From CAYVUV01 sp964455095 (GTDB taxonomy: Bacteria; Desulfobacterota; Binatia; HRBIN30; CADEER01): a stretch of 64,000 nt of DNA. The notes beneath the pieces are model-generated. The model saw nothing but the letters and a program-made list of their open reading frames with translations. It was not told the DNA's origin and searched no databases. Both the position numbers and the translations under genes were made by a program. How positions within the stretch are numbered: position 1 is the first letter of the stretch; each line of letters opens with the position of its first letter. Shown here piece after piece: positions 42,281 through 52,156 of this stretch. The stretch lies in NCBI GenBank assembly GCA_964455095.1, contig CAYVUV010000222.1, forward strand, positions 1 through 64,000. Reading direction: 5' to 3'.

Positions 42281-42925
42281 ATGATCAGACGGAGCGCGTT
42301 GCACCCCGAGGCGGCCCGCTATCGGCATGTCGTGCCGGCCGGCGACTACTGGATCCACCCGGTGGCGCGCGGCGAGGTGCTGCGCATCGTCGACCTCGAG
42401 GGCAACCAGGCCGCCGACACGCTGTTCTTCAGCGCCGCCGATCCCGCCGAGCGCTACAGCGCCATCGATACCATTCGCGAGCAACGCAACGCCTACCTCG
42501 GCGTCGGCTCGAAGCTGCGCTCGACGTCCGGCGCGGTGATGCTGGAGATCGTCGCCGACACCGTCGGCCGCCACGACACTCTCGGCGGCGCCTGCGCGAC
42601 CGAGTCGAACACCGTGCGCTATGCGATCGAGAAGAAGACCATGCACGCCTGCCGCGACAGCTGGCTGCTGGCGGTGGCGGAGCATCCCGAGTTCGGGCTC
42701 ACCAAGCGCGACATCGCGCACAACATCAATTTCTTCATGAACGTCCCGATCACGCCCGACGGCGGGCTGACCTTCGCCGACGGCGTCTCCGGGCCGGGCA
42801 AGTACGTCGAGCTGCGCGCCGAGATGGATGTCATCGCCCTGATCTCCAATTGCCCGCAGCTCAACAACCCGTGCAACGCGTACAATCCGACGCCGATCGA
42901 AGTGCTGATCTTCACCTCGTTGTGA
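42281..42925 (+). CDS. DUF1989 protein, carboxyguanidine deiminase subunit, shorter copy
   Basis: The 214-residue partner of the preceding gene has the same fold: ARGEVLRIVDLEGNQAADTLFFSA, the putative catalytic region VGRHDTLGGACATESNTVRYAIEKK (about 90-113) with a cysteine, and DIAHNINFFMNVPITPDG. It lies 15 bp after its partner with GGAGGGGG upstream. The cysteine-containing GGACATESN loop is absent from the longer copy, so this subunit is the better candidate for the active one. It is followed by the carboxylase at 42960. Confidence 0.9.
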   Translation: MIRRSALHPEAARYRHVVPAGDYWIHPVARGEVLRIVDLEGNQAADTLFFSAADPAERYSAIDTIREQRNAYLGVGSKLRSTSGAVMLEIVADTVGRHDTLGGACATESNTVRYAIEKKTMHACRDSWLLAVAEHPEFGLTKRDIAHNINFFMNVPITPDGGLTFADGVSGPGKYVELRAEMDVIALISNCPQLNNPCNAYNPTPIEVLIFTSL

Positions 42926-42959
42926 GGCGCGATCGCACCGTCCGCGTTCGCCATCCGCC

Positions 42960-45900
42960 ATGTTTCGAACCGTACTGGTCGCCAACCGCGGGGCGATCGC
43001 CTGCCGCGTGCTGCGCACGCTGCGGCGCATGGGCGTCGCCGGCGTGGCCGTGTATTCGGACGCCGACCGCCACGCGCGCCACGTCGGCATGGCCGATGCC
43101 GCGATCGCCATCGGGCCGCCGCCGCCGGCGCAGAGCTACCTCGACGTCGACCGCATCGTCGCGGCCTGTCGCGCCAGTGGTGCCGAGGCCGTGCATCCGG
43201 GGTACGGCTTTCTCAGCGAGAACGCCGGCTTCGCCGAGCGCCTGGCGGCGGAGGGCATCCGGTTCATCGGCCCGCGCCCCGAGCATTTGCGCGCCTTCGG
43301 CCTGAAGCACACCGCGCGCGATGCGGCCGCCGCCTGCGGCGTGCCGCTGCTGCCCGGCAGCGGGTTGCTGCGCGATGTCGACGCCGCGTACGCCGAGGCG
43401 GCGCGCATTGGCTACCCGGTGATGATCAAGAGCACGGCCGGCGGCGGCGGCATCGGTCTGCAGCTCTGCCGCGGGCGCGACGAGCTGGCGGCCTTGTTCG
43501 AGACCGTGCGGCGCCTGAGCGAGAGCCACTTCAAGGACGCCGGCATCTTCGTCGAAAAGTACGTCGAGCGCGCGCGCCACATCGAGGTGCAGATCTTCGG
43601 CGACGGGCGCGGAGGCGTCGTGGCGCTCGGCGAGCGCGACTGTTCGCTGCAGCGCCGCAATCAGAAGGTGGTGGAGGAGACCCCGGCGCCGCATCTGCCC
43701 GCGCCGACGCGCGCCGCTCTATTCGATGCCGCGGTGGCGCTCGGGCAGCACGTCGCCTACGAGTCGGCGGGGACCGTCGAGTTCGTCTACGACGACGCGG
43801 CCGATGCGTTCTACTTCCTCGAAGTGAATACGCGCCTGCAGGTCGAGCACGGCGTCACCGAGGAAGTGACCGGCATCGATCTGGTCGAATGGATGGTGCG
43901 CCAGGCCGCCGGCGAGCTGCCGCCACTGGCCGGCCTCGCGCCCGAACCGCGCGGCGCCTCGATCCAGGTGCGCGTCTACGCCGAAGATCCGGGCAAGAAT
44001 TTTCTGCCGTCCTCCGGCCGGCTGACGCATGTGGCCTGGCCTGACGGCGCGCGCGTCGACGGCTGGGTCGAGACCGGGACCGAGGTGACGCCCTTCTACG
44101 ACCCGATGCTGGCCAAGATCATCGTGCGCGGCGGCACTCGCGCCGAGGCGCTGGTGAAACTGCGCGCCGCATTGGCCGCGACCGAGATCCACGGCGTCGA
44201 GACCAACCTCGATTACCTGGCGCGCATCGCCGAGTCCGAGCTGCTCGCCGCGGGGCGTGTCAGCACGCGCGCGCTGGCCGAGCTCGCCTATGCGCCGCCG
44301 ACCGTCGACGTGCTGGTGCCGGGGGCGCAGAGCAGCTTGCAGGATTGGCCGGGCCGCCTCGGCTACTGGGACGTCGGCGTGCCGCCGAGCGGGCCGATGG
44401 ATGCGCTCTCGCACCGTTTGGCGAACCGCATCCTCGGCAATCCCGCCGACGCGGCGACGCTGGAGATGACGCTGTCGGGCGCGACGCTGCGTTTCAACTC
44501 CGATACCGCCATCTGCCTGGCCGGCGCCGAGATGGACGCGGCGCTCGACGGCGAGCCGGTGCCGTACTGGCAGGCGGTGCCGATCGCGGCGGGCCAGGTG
44601 CTCGCCATCGGCCGCGTCGCGGGGGCCGGGCAACGCGCCTACCTGGCCATCCGCCACGGCTTCGATGCGCCGCGCTATCTGGGCAGCCGCGCGACCTTCT
44701 CGCTCGGGCGCTTTGGTGGCCACGGCACCGGCGTGCTGCGCACCGGCGAGGTGCTGCGCGCGGGCCGCACTGGTGCGGGCGTGCCGCTCGATGGCGCGCT
44801 CGAGCCCGGGGTGCGGCCGCCGCTGGTCGAGCGCTGGGAGATCGGTGTGCTCTACGGCCCGCACGGCGCGCCGGACTTTTTCGCCGACGAGGATATCGCG
44901 GCGCTCTTCACCGCCGAGTACGAGGTGCACTTCAACAGCGCCCGCACCGGGGTGCGCCTGATCGGACCGAAGCCGCGCTGGGCGCGCACCGACGGCGGCG
45001 AGGCCGGGCTGCATCCGTCGAACATCCACGACAACGCCTACGCCGTCGGCACGCTCGACTTCACCGGCGACATGCCGATCATCCTCGGTCCGGACGGCCC
45101 CAGCCTGGGCGGATTCGTCTGCCCGGTGACCATCGCGCAGGCCGAGCTGTGGAAGATCGGCCAGCTGCGCCCGGGCAACACGGTTCGCTTCCGGCGCATC
45201 GATCAAGCGCAAGCGCACGCCCTGCGCGAGCGCCAGGAACGCGCCGTCGACGCACTCGCGGCCGAACGGCATCGGCCGCTCGGCGCGAGCAAGTTGGAGT
45301 CGCCGGTGCTCGAGCGGCGCAGCGCCCGCGGCGAGGTCGTCTGCTTGCGCCAGGCCGGCGACGACTATCTGCTCGTCGAGTTCGGCGAGGCGGTGCTCGA
45401 TCTCGCGCTGCGCTTTCAGGTGCACGCGTTGACCGAACGCCTGCGCGCCGCGGCGTTGCCGGGGCTGATCGATCTGACGCCGGGTATCCGCTCGCTGCAG
45501 ATCCATTTCGACAGCCGCGCGCTGTCGCGGGCCGCGTTGCGCGATCGGCTCGCGCACGCGCTCGACGAGCTGCCGGCGGTGGACGACATCGAGGTGCCGG
45601 CGCGCATCGTACACTTGCCGCTGTCATGGGACGATGCGGCGACGCAGCTCGCCATTCGCAAGTATCAGGAGCTGGTGCGGCCCGACGCGCCGTGGTGCCC
45701 GTCGAACATCGAGTTCATCCGCCGCATCAACGGTCTCGCCGACGAGGCGGCGGTGAAGGAGATGGTCTTCGGCGCCAGTTACCTCGTCCTCGGGCTCGGC
45801 GATGTCTACCTCGGCGCGCCGGTGGCGACGCCGATCGATCCGCGCCACCGGCTGGTGACGACCAAGTACAACCCGGCCCGCACCTGGACGCCGGAGAACG

Positions 45901-46556
45901 CCGTCGGGATCGGCGGCGCCTACCTGTGCATCTACGGCATGGAAGGTCCGGGCGGGTATCAGTTCGTCGGCCGCACCGTGCAGGTGTGGAACACCTATCG
46001 CCAGACGGCCAACTTCGTCGACGGCAAGCCGTGGCTGCTGCGCTTCTTCGACCAGATTCGCTTCTTCCCCGTCAGCGGCGCCGAGCTCGCCGAAGCACGC
46101 GAGGGCTTCCCGTACGGGGCGTACACGGTGCGCACCGAGGACGCCGTCTTCCGCCTCGCCGACTACCGGCGCTTTCTCGCCGACAACGCCGCGTCGATCA
46201 CCGCGTTCAAGGCGCGCCAGCAGGCGGCCTTTGCGGCCGAGCGCCAGCGCTGGCAAGAGCTCGGCCTGGCGACCTACGTCGCCGAGGACGGCGGCGCCGC
46301 GCCGCTCGAAGAGGAGGAGACGCTGCCGGTGGGCTCGGTCGCGGTCGACGCGCCGATTCCGGGCAACGTGTGGAAGGTGCTCGTCGACGTCGGCCAGCGC
46401 ATCGCGGCGGGGCAGGTGGTGGTCATTCTCGAGTCGATGAAGATGGAGATGGAAGTGACCGCGACGACCGGCGGCGTCGTCGCCGCGGTGCTGTGCGCCA
46501 CTGGCAAGACCGTGCAGGGCGGGCAGCGGTTGCTGGTGGTCGAGCAGGAGGGGTGA
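42960..46556 (+). CDS. Guanidine/urea carboxylase (biotin-dependent, fused BC-CT-BCCP)
   Basis: The 1,198-residue single-chain enzyme carries a biotin carboxylase domain (about 1-450, with STAGGGGIGLQLC, EKYVERARHIEVQIFGDG and EVNTRLQVEHGVTEEVTGIDLV). The KipA/AHS2 domain follows (about 450-770, VPGAQSSLQDWPGRLGYWDVG), then the KipI/AHS1 domain (about 780-1030, PRHRLVTTKYNPARTWTPENAVGIGG, IYGMEGPGGYQFVGRT). The BCCP domain (about 1120-1198) has the biotinyl lysine in ILESMKMEMEV. It carboxylates guanidine (or urea) with bicarbonate and ATP. The riboswitch and the DUF1989 pair argue for guanidine. The residue that separates the two activities was not resolved here. Confidence 0.93.
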   Translation: MFRTVLVANRGAIACRVLRTLRRMGVAGVAVYSDADRHARHVGMADAAIAIGPPPPAQSYLDVDRIVAACRASGAEAVHPGYGFLSENAGFAERLAAEGIRFIGPRPEHLRAFGLKHTARDAAAACGVPLLPGSGLLRDVDAAYAEAARIGYPVMIKSTAGGGGIGLQLCRGRDELAALFETVRRLSESHFKDAGIFVEKYVERARHIEVQIFGDGRGGVVALGERDCSLQRRNQKVVEETPAPHLPAPTRAALFDAAVALGQHVAYESAGTVEFVYDDAADAFYFLEVNTRLQVEHGVTEEVTGIDLVEWMVRQAAGELPPLAGLAPEPRGASIQVRVYAEDPGKNFLPSSGRLTHVAWPDGARVDGWVETGTEVTPFYDPMLAKIIVRGGTRAEALVKLRAALAATEIHGVETNLDYLARIAESELLAAGRVSTRALAELAYAPPTVDVLVPGAQSSLQDWPGRLGYWDVGVPPSGPMDALSHRLANRILGNPADAATLEMTLSGATLRFNSDTAICLAGAEMDAALDGEPVPYWQAVPIAAGQVLAIGRVAGAGQRAYLAIRHGFDAPRYLGSRATFSLGRFGGHGTGVLRTGEVLRAGRTGAGVPLDGALEPGVRPPLVERWEIGVLYGPHGAPDFFADEDIAALFTAEYEVHFNSARTGVRLIGPKPRWARTDGGEAGLHPSNIHDNAYAVGTLDFTGDMPIILGPDGPSLGGFVCPVTIAQAELWKIGQLRPGNTVRFRRIDQAQAHALRERQERAVDALAAERHRPLGASKLESPVLERRSARGEVVCLRQAGDDYLLVEFGEAVLDLALRFQVHALTERLRAAALPGLIDLTPGIRSLQIHFDSRALSRAALRDRLAHALDELPAVDDIEVPARIVHLPLSWDDAATQLAIRKYQELVRPDAPWCPSNIEFIRRINGLADEAAVKEMVFGASYLVLGLGDVYLGAPVATPIDPRHRLVTTKYNPARTWTPENAVGIGGAYLCIYGMEGPGGYQFVGRTVQVWNTYRQTANFVDGKPWLLRFFDQIRFFPVSGAELAEAREGFPYGAYTVRTEDAVFRLADYRRFLADNAASITAFKARQQAAFAAERQRWQELGLATYVAEDGGAAPLEEEETLPVGSVAVDAPIPGNVWKVLVDVGQRIAAGQVVVILESMKMEMEVTATTGGVVAAVLCATGKTVQGGQRLLVVEQEG

Positions 46557-46557
46557 T

Positions 46558-48348
46558 TTGGACTGGGACATGACGATCGCCGGCCTGCAGGCGGCCTATC
46601 GCAGCGGGCGGCGCCCGGCGGAGATCGTCGCGGCAGTGTTCGAGCGCATCGCCGCCAGCCCCGATGCGGCCGTATGGATCTCGCGGCGGGCGCCGGACGA
46701 GGTGCGGCGCGAGGCGGAGGCGCTGGCAGAGGACCCGGCCGGTGCGCTGCCGCTGTGGGGGATCCCCTTCGCGGTGAAGGACAACATCGACGTCGCCGGG
46801 CTACCCACTACCGCGGCGTGTCCGCCCTTCGCCTATCAGCCACAGGCCGACGCCCCCGTCGTGGCGCGCCTGCGCGCCGCCGGGGCGCTGGTGATCGGCA
46901 AGACCAACCTCGACCAGTTCGCCACCGGTCTGGTCGGTGTGCGCTCGCCCTACGGCGCGCCGCACTGCGTCTTCAACCCCGACTACATTGCCGGCGGCTC
47001 GAGCTCGGGATCGGCCGTCGCCGTGGCGCGCGGGCAGGTGGCGTTCGCGCTCGGCACCGACACGGCGGGGTCGGGTCGCGTGCCGGCGGCGTTCAATCAC
47101 CTGGTCGGCGTCAAGCCCAGCCGCGGCCTGCTCAGCACCACCGGCGTGGTGCCGGCGTGCCGCTCGCTCGACTGTGTCAGCGTCTTCGCCACGAGCTGCG
47201 CCGAAGCCGATCTGGTGCGCCGCGTCGCGCAGGGTTTTGATGCGGCGGACGACTACGCACGCGCCGCGGCCCCTCGTCCCTTGCCGCGCGAGGGGCTCGT
47301 CGTCGGCGTGTTGGCCGAGGCCGATCGCGAGTTCCTCGGCGACACCTCGGCGGCGGCGCTGTACGCGCGCGCGGTGGCGACGCTGGCGGAGCTCGGTTGG
47401 CAGGCGCGGCCGATCGACTATGCGCCGTTCCGCGCCGCGGCCGGGCTTCTCTACGGCGGTGCCTGGGTCGCGGAGCGCCTCGCCGCCCTGGAGGATGCGC
47501 TGCAGCGCCATCGCGACGCCTTCGACCCGACGGTGCGGCAGATTGTCGAAAGCGCCCGGCGCTACACCGCGGCCGACGCCTTCCGCGCCCACCACACGCT
47601 CGCCGGCCTCGCCCGCTGCGCCGCGGCGACGTGGCGCGAAGTCGACATCCTGCTGCTGCCGACGGCGCCGACGATCTACCGCATCGCCGATGTGCGCGCC
47701 GATCCGCTGCAGCTCAACGCCAACCTCGCGCTGTACACCAACTTCGTCAACCTGCTCGATTACTGCGCCGTCGCCATCCCGGCCGGGTTCAGGTCCGACG
47801 GGCTGCCCTTCGGCGTCACCGCCGTCGCACCGGCTTTCGCCGACGACGACCTGGCCGCGGTTGCCGACCGTTTGCACCGGGCGTTCGGGCCGACCAGCGG
47901 CGCGCATCGGACCCCATTGCCGGCAGCGATTCCACCCGGCACCCCCGCGGGGGATGCAGTGCCGCTCGCCGTCGTCGGCGCGCATCTCAGCGGCCAGCCG
48001 CTCAACCACCAGCTCGCCGAGCGCGGCGCAGTCCTGGTGGCGCGGACCCGGACCGCCGCGACCTACCGTCTCTACGCGCTGTCGGGCACGGAGCCGCCCA
48101 AGCCAGGCCTCGTCCACGACCCCGCCGCCGACGGACGCGGGATCGAAGTCGAAGTCTGGCAGTTGTCCGCCGCCGCCTTCGGCAGCTTCGTTGCTGCCGT
48201 GCCGCCGCCCCTCGCCATCGGCACCGTCCGACTCGCCGGCGGAGAAGCGGTGAAAGGCTTCGTCTGCGAGCCCGCCGGGCTGGCGGGCTCGGTCGAAATC
48301 ACGTCCTTCGGCGGCTGGCGCGCCTATCTGGCGAGCCTCCAGGGCTGA
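46558..48348 (+). CDS. atzF: Allophanate hydrolase
   Basis: The 596-residue protein splits allophanate into ammonia and CO2. The N-terminal amidase-signature domain (about 1-440) contains the catalytic Lys in FAVKDNIDVAG (Lys74), the Ser-rich loop AGGSSSGSAVAVARG and DTAGSGRVPAAF. The C-terminal domain (about 460-595) typical of AtzF/DUR1 continues to TSFGGWRAYLASLQG. The TTG at 46558 is placed just after GGAGGGG and immediately follows the carboxylase stop. An ATG at 46570 is a possible but less well spaced alternative. It closes the guanidine pathway: guanidine, carboxyguanidine, allophanate, ammonia. Confidence 0.94.
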   Translation: MDWDMTIAGLQAAYRSGRRPAEIVAAVFERIAASPDAAVWISRRAPDEVRREAEALAEDPAGALPLWGIPFAVKDNIDVAGLPTTAACPPFAYQPQADAPVVARLRAAGALVIGKTNLDQFATGLVGVRSPYGAPHCVFNPDYIAGGSSSGSAVAVARGQVAFALGTDTAGSGRVPAAFNHLVGVKPSRGLLSTTGVVPACRSLDCVSVFATSCAEADLVRRVAQGFDAADDYARAAAPRPLPREGLVVGVLAEADREFLGDTSAAALYARAVATLAELGWQARPIDYAPFRAAAGLLYGGAWVAERLAALEDALQRHRDAFDPTVRQIVESARRYTAADAFRAHHTLAGLARCAAATWREVDILLLPTAPTIYRIADVRADPLQLNANLALYTNFVNLLDYCAVAIPAGFRSDGLPFGVTAVAPAFADDDLAAVADRLHRAFGPTSGAHRTPLPAAIPPGTPAGDAVPLAVVGAHLSGQPLNHQLAERGAVLVARTRTAATYRLYALSGTEPPKPGLVHDPAADGRGIEVEVWQLSAAAFGSFVAAVPPPLAIGTVRLAGGEAVKGFVCEPAGLAGSVEITSFGGWRAYLASLQG

Positions 48349-48528
48349 GCGGGCAGGTGCCGTTCCCCCGTCCCCCGGGGTCGCTGGCGGGATAGGCCAT
48401 CCATTCAGGCGCAAACGCTTCCAATTTGCCGCGCCGCTGGGCTAGAAGTGCCCCAGCGTCCCGACTAAAGTGAAATTCTCAATACAACTGAATAAGGCGG
48501 TGCCAGCCGGCGCCGGGGGGAGTACCGA

Positions 48529-51156
48529 ATGATTCCGCAGCGTTGGATCGAGGCGTACCTGCGTTTTCTGCTGCGCTTTCGCGGCAGCGTGACCGTCGGT
48601 GTAATCGTGTTGACGGCCGCGTTCGGATTCGCGCTGACCCACATGCGGCTCAACATCGATTTCTTCGATTTCTATCCGAAGTACCGCAGCTTCGCCGACG
48701 CCTTCAGCGACTGCCGGCAGCAGGGCAAGAACACCTTCGGCTGCATCCTGCCGTCGATCGTGAAGCCGGGGCCGGACCCGTACATCAAGATCTACAAAGA
48801 TTTCCGCCGCATGTTCGGCAGCGCCAACATTCTCTCGGTCATTCTCGAGGTGAAGAACGGCGACATTTACAACCCCGAGACGCTGCAGAAGCTCGACCGC
48901 ATCACCAAGCGCGTCACGACGCTGAAAGGCGTGGTGCCGTACCAGATCCTCTCCATCGCGCATCCGAAGGTGAAGAGCATCACGGCCCGCGAGGGCGCGC
49001 TGCAGATTCGCGAGCTCTTCTATCCGCAGGTGCCGAAGACGCAGGAGGACGCCGATCGCGTCAAGTTCGCCGTCTACTCCACCCGCGGCGTGCGCGGGGT
49101 ATTCACGGCGATCGACGACACGGCGGCGGTCGTGCATGCGGGCTTCTGGGAGGAAGCGCTCGATTGGCGCGATCTCGACAAGAGCATCCGGGAAATGCAG
49201 GCGCAGGAGAACGATGCGAACCACACCGTGTACGTCACCGGCATTCCCTGGTTGTACACCTCGGTGCTGCAGTACACGACCCAGTTGCTCTGGGTCTTCT
49301 CGCTGACCCTGTTGACGGTCTCGTTCCTGCTGTGGACCTACTTCCGCACCTGGACGGGCATCTGGGTGCCGATCCTCTCCGGCATTCTGTCGAGCGTGTG
49401 GGGCCTGGGCATCGCCGCCGTGCTCGGGTTCAACCTCGACCCGCTCGTCCTGGTGATCCCGATCTTTCTCACCGCCCGCGCGCTCAGTCACTCCGTCCAG
49501 TCGATGGACCGGTACCACGAGGAATACTACCGCCTGAAGGACAAGCAGCAGGCGATCATCGTCTCGTACTCCCATCTCTTTCAGCCCGCCATGTCGGGTA
49601 TCGTGACCGACGGGATTGGTCTGCTGATCGTCGCCGTGGCCCCGATTCCGCTGATTCAGAAGGTGTCCATTTTCGCCAGCTTCTGGATCGTCTCGATCTT
49701 CATCAGCGTGGTGACCTTGCACCCGATTCTGCTCTCCTACATCGATCCGCCGCCGCAGGACCACCTGGAGAAGGTGTCCCGATCGAGTTCAATGAACATC
49801 TGGGTGGCGAGGGGCATTGTGTACGCCACCATCGCAGCCGTGACCGCGGTGCATTGGTCGGGTCTGGTCCCGTCTGCCTTTGTGTCGTTCCTGCTCGTTA
49901 CACCGGTTCTCGCCTGGTACTGGATCGGCTTCGGTGATCGCGCCTATCAGGCCTGGACCGACTGGACAATTTGGGCCACCGAGGGGGGCCGCCGATGGTA
50001 CGTGCTCGGCCTCACCGCGGCGCTGTTCATCATCTTCCCCATGTACGGCTGGACCTTGAAGGTCGGCGACATGTCGCCCGGCGCGGCCCTGCTGTTCCCG
50101 GACCACCCGTACAACATCGCCTACCACAAGCTGAACGACAAGTTCCTCGGTGCCAGCCAACTCATCGTCATCGCCGACACCAAAAAGCCCGACGGCATCA
50201 AGCAAGCTGCGACGCTGGGCGAGATGGAGGAGTTCTCCGACTACATGCAGGGCGCCGAGGGCGCGGGCGGCGTGCTCACCATCATCGATGTCGTTAAGCG
50301 CTTGGCGCAGCTGTACCACGATGGCGATCCCAAGTGGGGCCTCATTCCGGATGACCCGAAGGAGATCGGGCAGCTCTTCTACGTCTTCACCAGCTCGGCA
50401 TCGGCCGGCGACCTCGATCGCTTCATGGATCCGTCCGGGCGCTACGGCACCGTGGTGACGTTCTTCCGCGGCTACTCGCACGACATCATCCAGAATTCGA
50501 TCGATTACGGAAAGCGCTTCACCGTGGGCAAACACGGGGGGCAGGTCGAGTTCAAGTTTGCTGGCGGCCTCTTCGGCATCCTGGCGGCGGTGAACCAGGC
50601 GGTCGAGAATTCCTATTGGACCAACCTGATCATGATCTTCCTCATGGTCTTTCTGTGCCTCTATCTCACCTACGGGTCGCTGGCGGCCGCCGGCCTGTTG
50701 ATGATCCCGGTGATCCTGTCGCAGCTCGCGGCCGAGGCGATGATGGTCTGGTTGCACATCGACATGAACGTCAACTCGCTGCCGATCGCGGCGGCGGGCG
50801 CGGGCGTTGGTGTCGACTACGGCATCTACCACTTCAGCCGCATGATCGATGCGTACGACGAGGTCGGTGATCTGGAAGAGGCGGTCGACTACGCCACGGC
50901 GACGACCGGCAAGGCGATCATCTTCACCGGCACGACGATGATCGCCGGCACCGGGTTCTTCTGGCTGTCGGATCTGAAGTTCCTCGCCGAGATGGGTCTG
51001 CTGCTCGTGCTGTTGATGACCTTCAACAAGTTCGGCGCCCTGATCGTCGTGCCGGCGCTGGTGAAGGTGATGCGGCCGGCATTTCTGGCCAATCGCGTGC
51101 CGCGCAACCTGGCCAATCCCGAACGGTTGGTGGTGAGCAAAGCCGCCGGGGTCTGA
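48529..51156 (+). CDS. RND/MMPL-family membrane transporter
   Basis: The 875-residue protein has about 12 membrane helices in the RND layout. TM1 (about 20-38) is followed by a large periplasmic loop (about 40-250), then a cluster of five or six helices (WVFSLTLLTVSFLLWTYF and onward, about 250-410). A second half follows with its own loop (about 520-680) and the helix cluster NLIMIFLMVFLCLYLTYGSLAA. It includes NSLPIAAAGAGVGVDYGIYHFSRM, a motif common to MMPL lipid exporters. The substrate is unknown; lipid or hydrophobic-compound export is the usual role. GGGGGGAG precedes the ATG. It stands alone between the guanidine operon and a GFA gene. Confidence 0.9.
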   Translation: MIPQRWIEAYLRFLLRFRGSVTVGVIVLTAAFGFALTHMRLNIDFFDFYPKYRSFADAFSDCRQQGKNTFGCILPSIVKPGPDPYIKIYKDFRRMFGSANILSVILEVKNGDIYNPETLQKLDRITKRVTTLKGVVPYQILSIAHPKVKSITAREGALQIRELFYPQVPKTQEDADRVKFAVYSTRGVRGVFTAIDDTAAVVHAGFWEEALDWRDLDKSIREMQAQENDANHTVYVTGIPWLYTSVLQYTTQLLWVFSLTLLTVSFLLWTYFRTWTGIWVPILSGILSSVWGLGIAAVLGFNLDPLVLVIPIFLTARALSHSVQSMDRYHEEYYRLKDKQQAIIVSYSHLFQPAMSGIVTDGIGLLIVAVAPIPLIQKVSIFASFWIVSIFISVVTLHPILLSYIDPPPQDHLEKVSRSSSMNIWVARGIVYATIAAVTAVHWSGLVPSAFVSFLLVTPVLAWYWIGFGDRAYQAWTDWTIWATEGGRRWYVLGLTAALFIIFPMYGWTLKVGDMSPGAALLFPDHPYNIAYHKLNDKFLGASQLIVIADTKKPDGIKQAATLGEMEEFSDYMQGAEGAGGVLTIIDVVKRLAQLYHDGDPKWGLIPDDPKEIGQLFYVFTSSASAGDLDRFMDPSGRYGTVVTFFRGYSHDIIQNSIDYGKRFTVGKHGGQVEFKFAGGLFGILAAVNQAVENSYWTNLIMIFLMVFLCLYLTYGSLAAAGLLMIPVILSQLAAEAMMVWLHIDMNVNSLPIAAAGAGVGVDYGIYHFSRMIDAYDEVGDLEEAVDYATATTGKAIIFTGTTMIAGTGFFWLSDLKFLAEMGLLLVLLMTFNKFGALIVVPALVKVMRPAFLANRVPRNLANPERLVVSKAAGV

Positions 51157-51232
51157 GCGAGAATCGACGACTCGGGTGGGCGGCGACGGTTCGTCTGCCC
51201 GAGCGGAACCTGGCGCGGAAGGGGATAGCCCG

Positions 51233-52075
51233 ATGAGCCACGGCAGCTGTCTGTGCGGCGACGTCGCGTGGGAGTTCGGCGCGCCGTTGGAGTTCATGAC
51301 GCACTGCCACTGCTCGCGCTGTCGCAAGGCGCACGGCGTCGCGTTCGCCACCTACGTCGCCGGGCCGGCGGGCGGCTTCACGTTGCGCGGCAGCGAGCGC
51401 GTGGTGCAATTTGAATCGCCGGGGGGATTCGCCCGTTGCTTTTGCGGGCGCTGCGGATCGGTCGTGCCGGGCGAAGCGTCCGACGGCCGCATCTTCGCCC
51501 CGGCCGGCAACCTCGACGACGATCCCGGCCTGCGCCCGCTGGCGCACATCTTCACGGCCTCGAAAGCGCCCTGGTACGAGATCGCCGACGCGCTGCCGCG
51601 CTTCGATGCCTATCCACCCGGCATGGAGCTGCCCGTGCTGCCCGATCGCCCGCCGCTCGATCCGCCCGGTGCCACGCGCGGCAGTTGCCTGTGCGGCGGC
51701 GTCACCTACGTCGTCGAGGCGCCGCCCGTGCGCTGTCTGCACTGCCACTGCGGCCGCTGCCGCAAGGCCCGCTCCGCCGCGCACGGCAGCAATATCGCGA
51801 CGGCCGTCGATGGCGTGCGCTTCACCCGCGGCGCCGACCTGCTGACCAGCTACAAGGTCCCCGCGGCGCAGTTCTTCACGCAGGTGTTCTGCCGCGTGTG
51901 CGGGTCGCCCATGCCGCGTGTCGACCACCAACGCGACCGCGCCATCGTGCCGCTGGGCGGGCTCGACGACGATCCCGGCATCCGCCCGCAGGCCCATATC
52001 TTCGCCGCCTCGAAGGCGGCCTGGTTCGACATCGCGGACAGCCTGCCCCAGCACCGCGAGTACCCGCAGCAGTAG
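51233..52075 (+). CDS. Tandem GFA-domain protein (formaldehyde-activating enzyme-like)
   Basis: The 280-residue protein contains two complete GFA (glutathione-dependent formaldehyde-activating enzyme-like) units. The first (about 1-125) is SHGSCLCGDVAWEFG, HCHCSRCRKAHG and CFCGRCGSVVPG. The second (about 145-275) is RGSCLCGGVTYVVE, HCHCGRCRKARSAAHG and FCRVCGSPMPR. Each keeps the zinc-binding cysteines C-x-C, C-x-C-x2-C and C-x2-C. Most family members have one unit, so this is an internal duplication. Substrates of GFA-like proteins are mostly unknown. GGAAGGGG precedes the ATG at 51233. Confidence 0.88.
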   Translation: MSHGSCLCGDVAWEFGAPLEFMTHCHCSRCRKAHGVAFATYVAGPAGGFTLRGSERVVQFESPGGFARCFCGRCGSVVPGEASDGRIFAPAGNLDDDPGLRPLAHIFTASKAPWYEIADALPRFDAYPPGMELPVLPDRPPLDPPGATRGSCLCGGVTYVVEAPPVRCLHCHCGRCRKARSAAHGSNIATAVDGVRFTRGADLLTSYKVPAAQFFTQVFCRVCGSPMPRVDHQRDRAIVPLGGLDDDPGIRPQAHIFAASKAAWFDIADSLPQHREYPQQ

Positions 52076-52156
52076 GGCGGCTGCCTTGCAGGCGTGGCCT
52101 GCCCCGTCCGACGCAAAGTGGCTCTTGCCCGCCGTGCACGGGTTGCATACGCAGAG

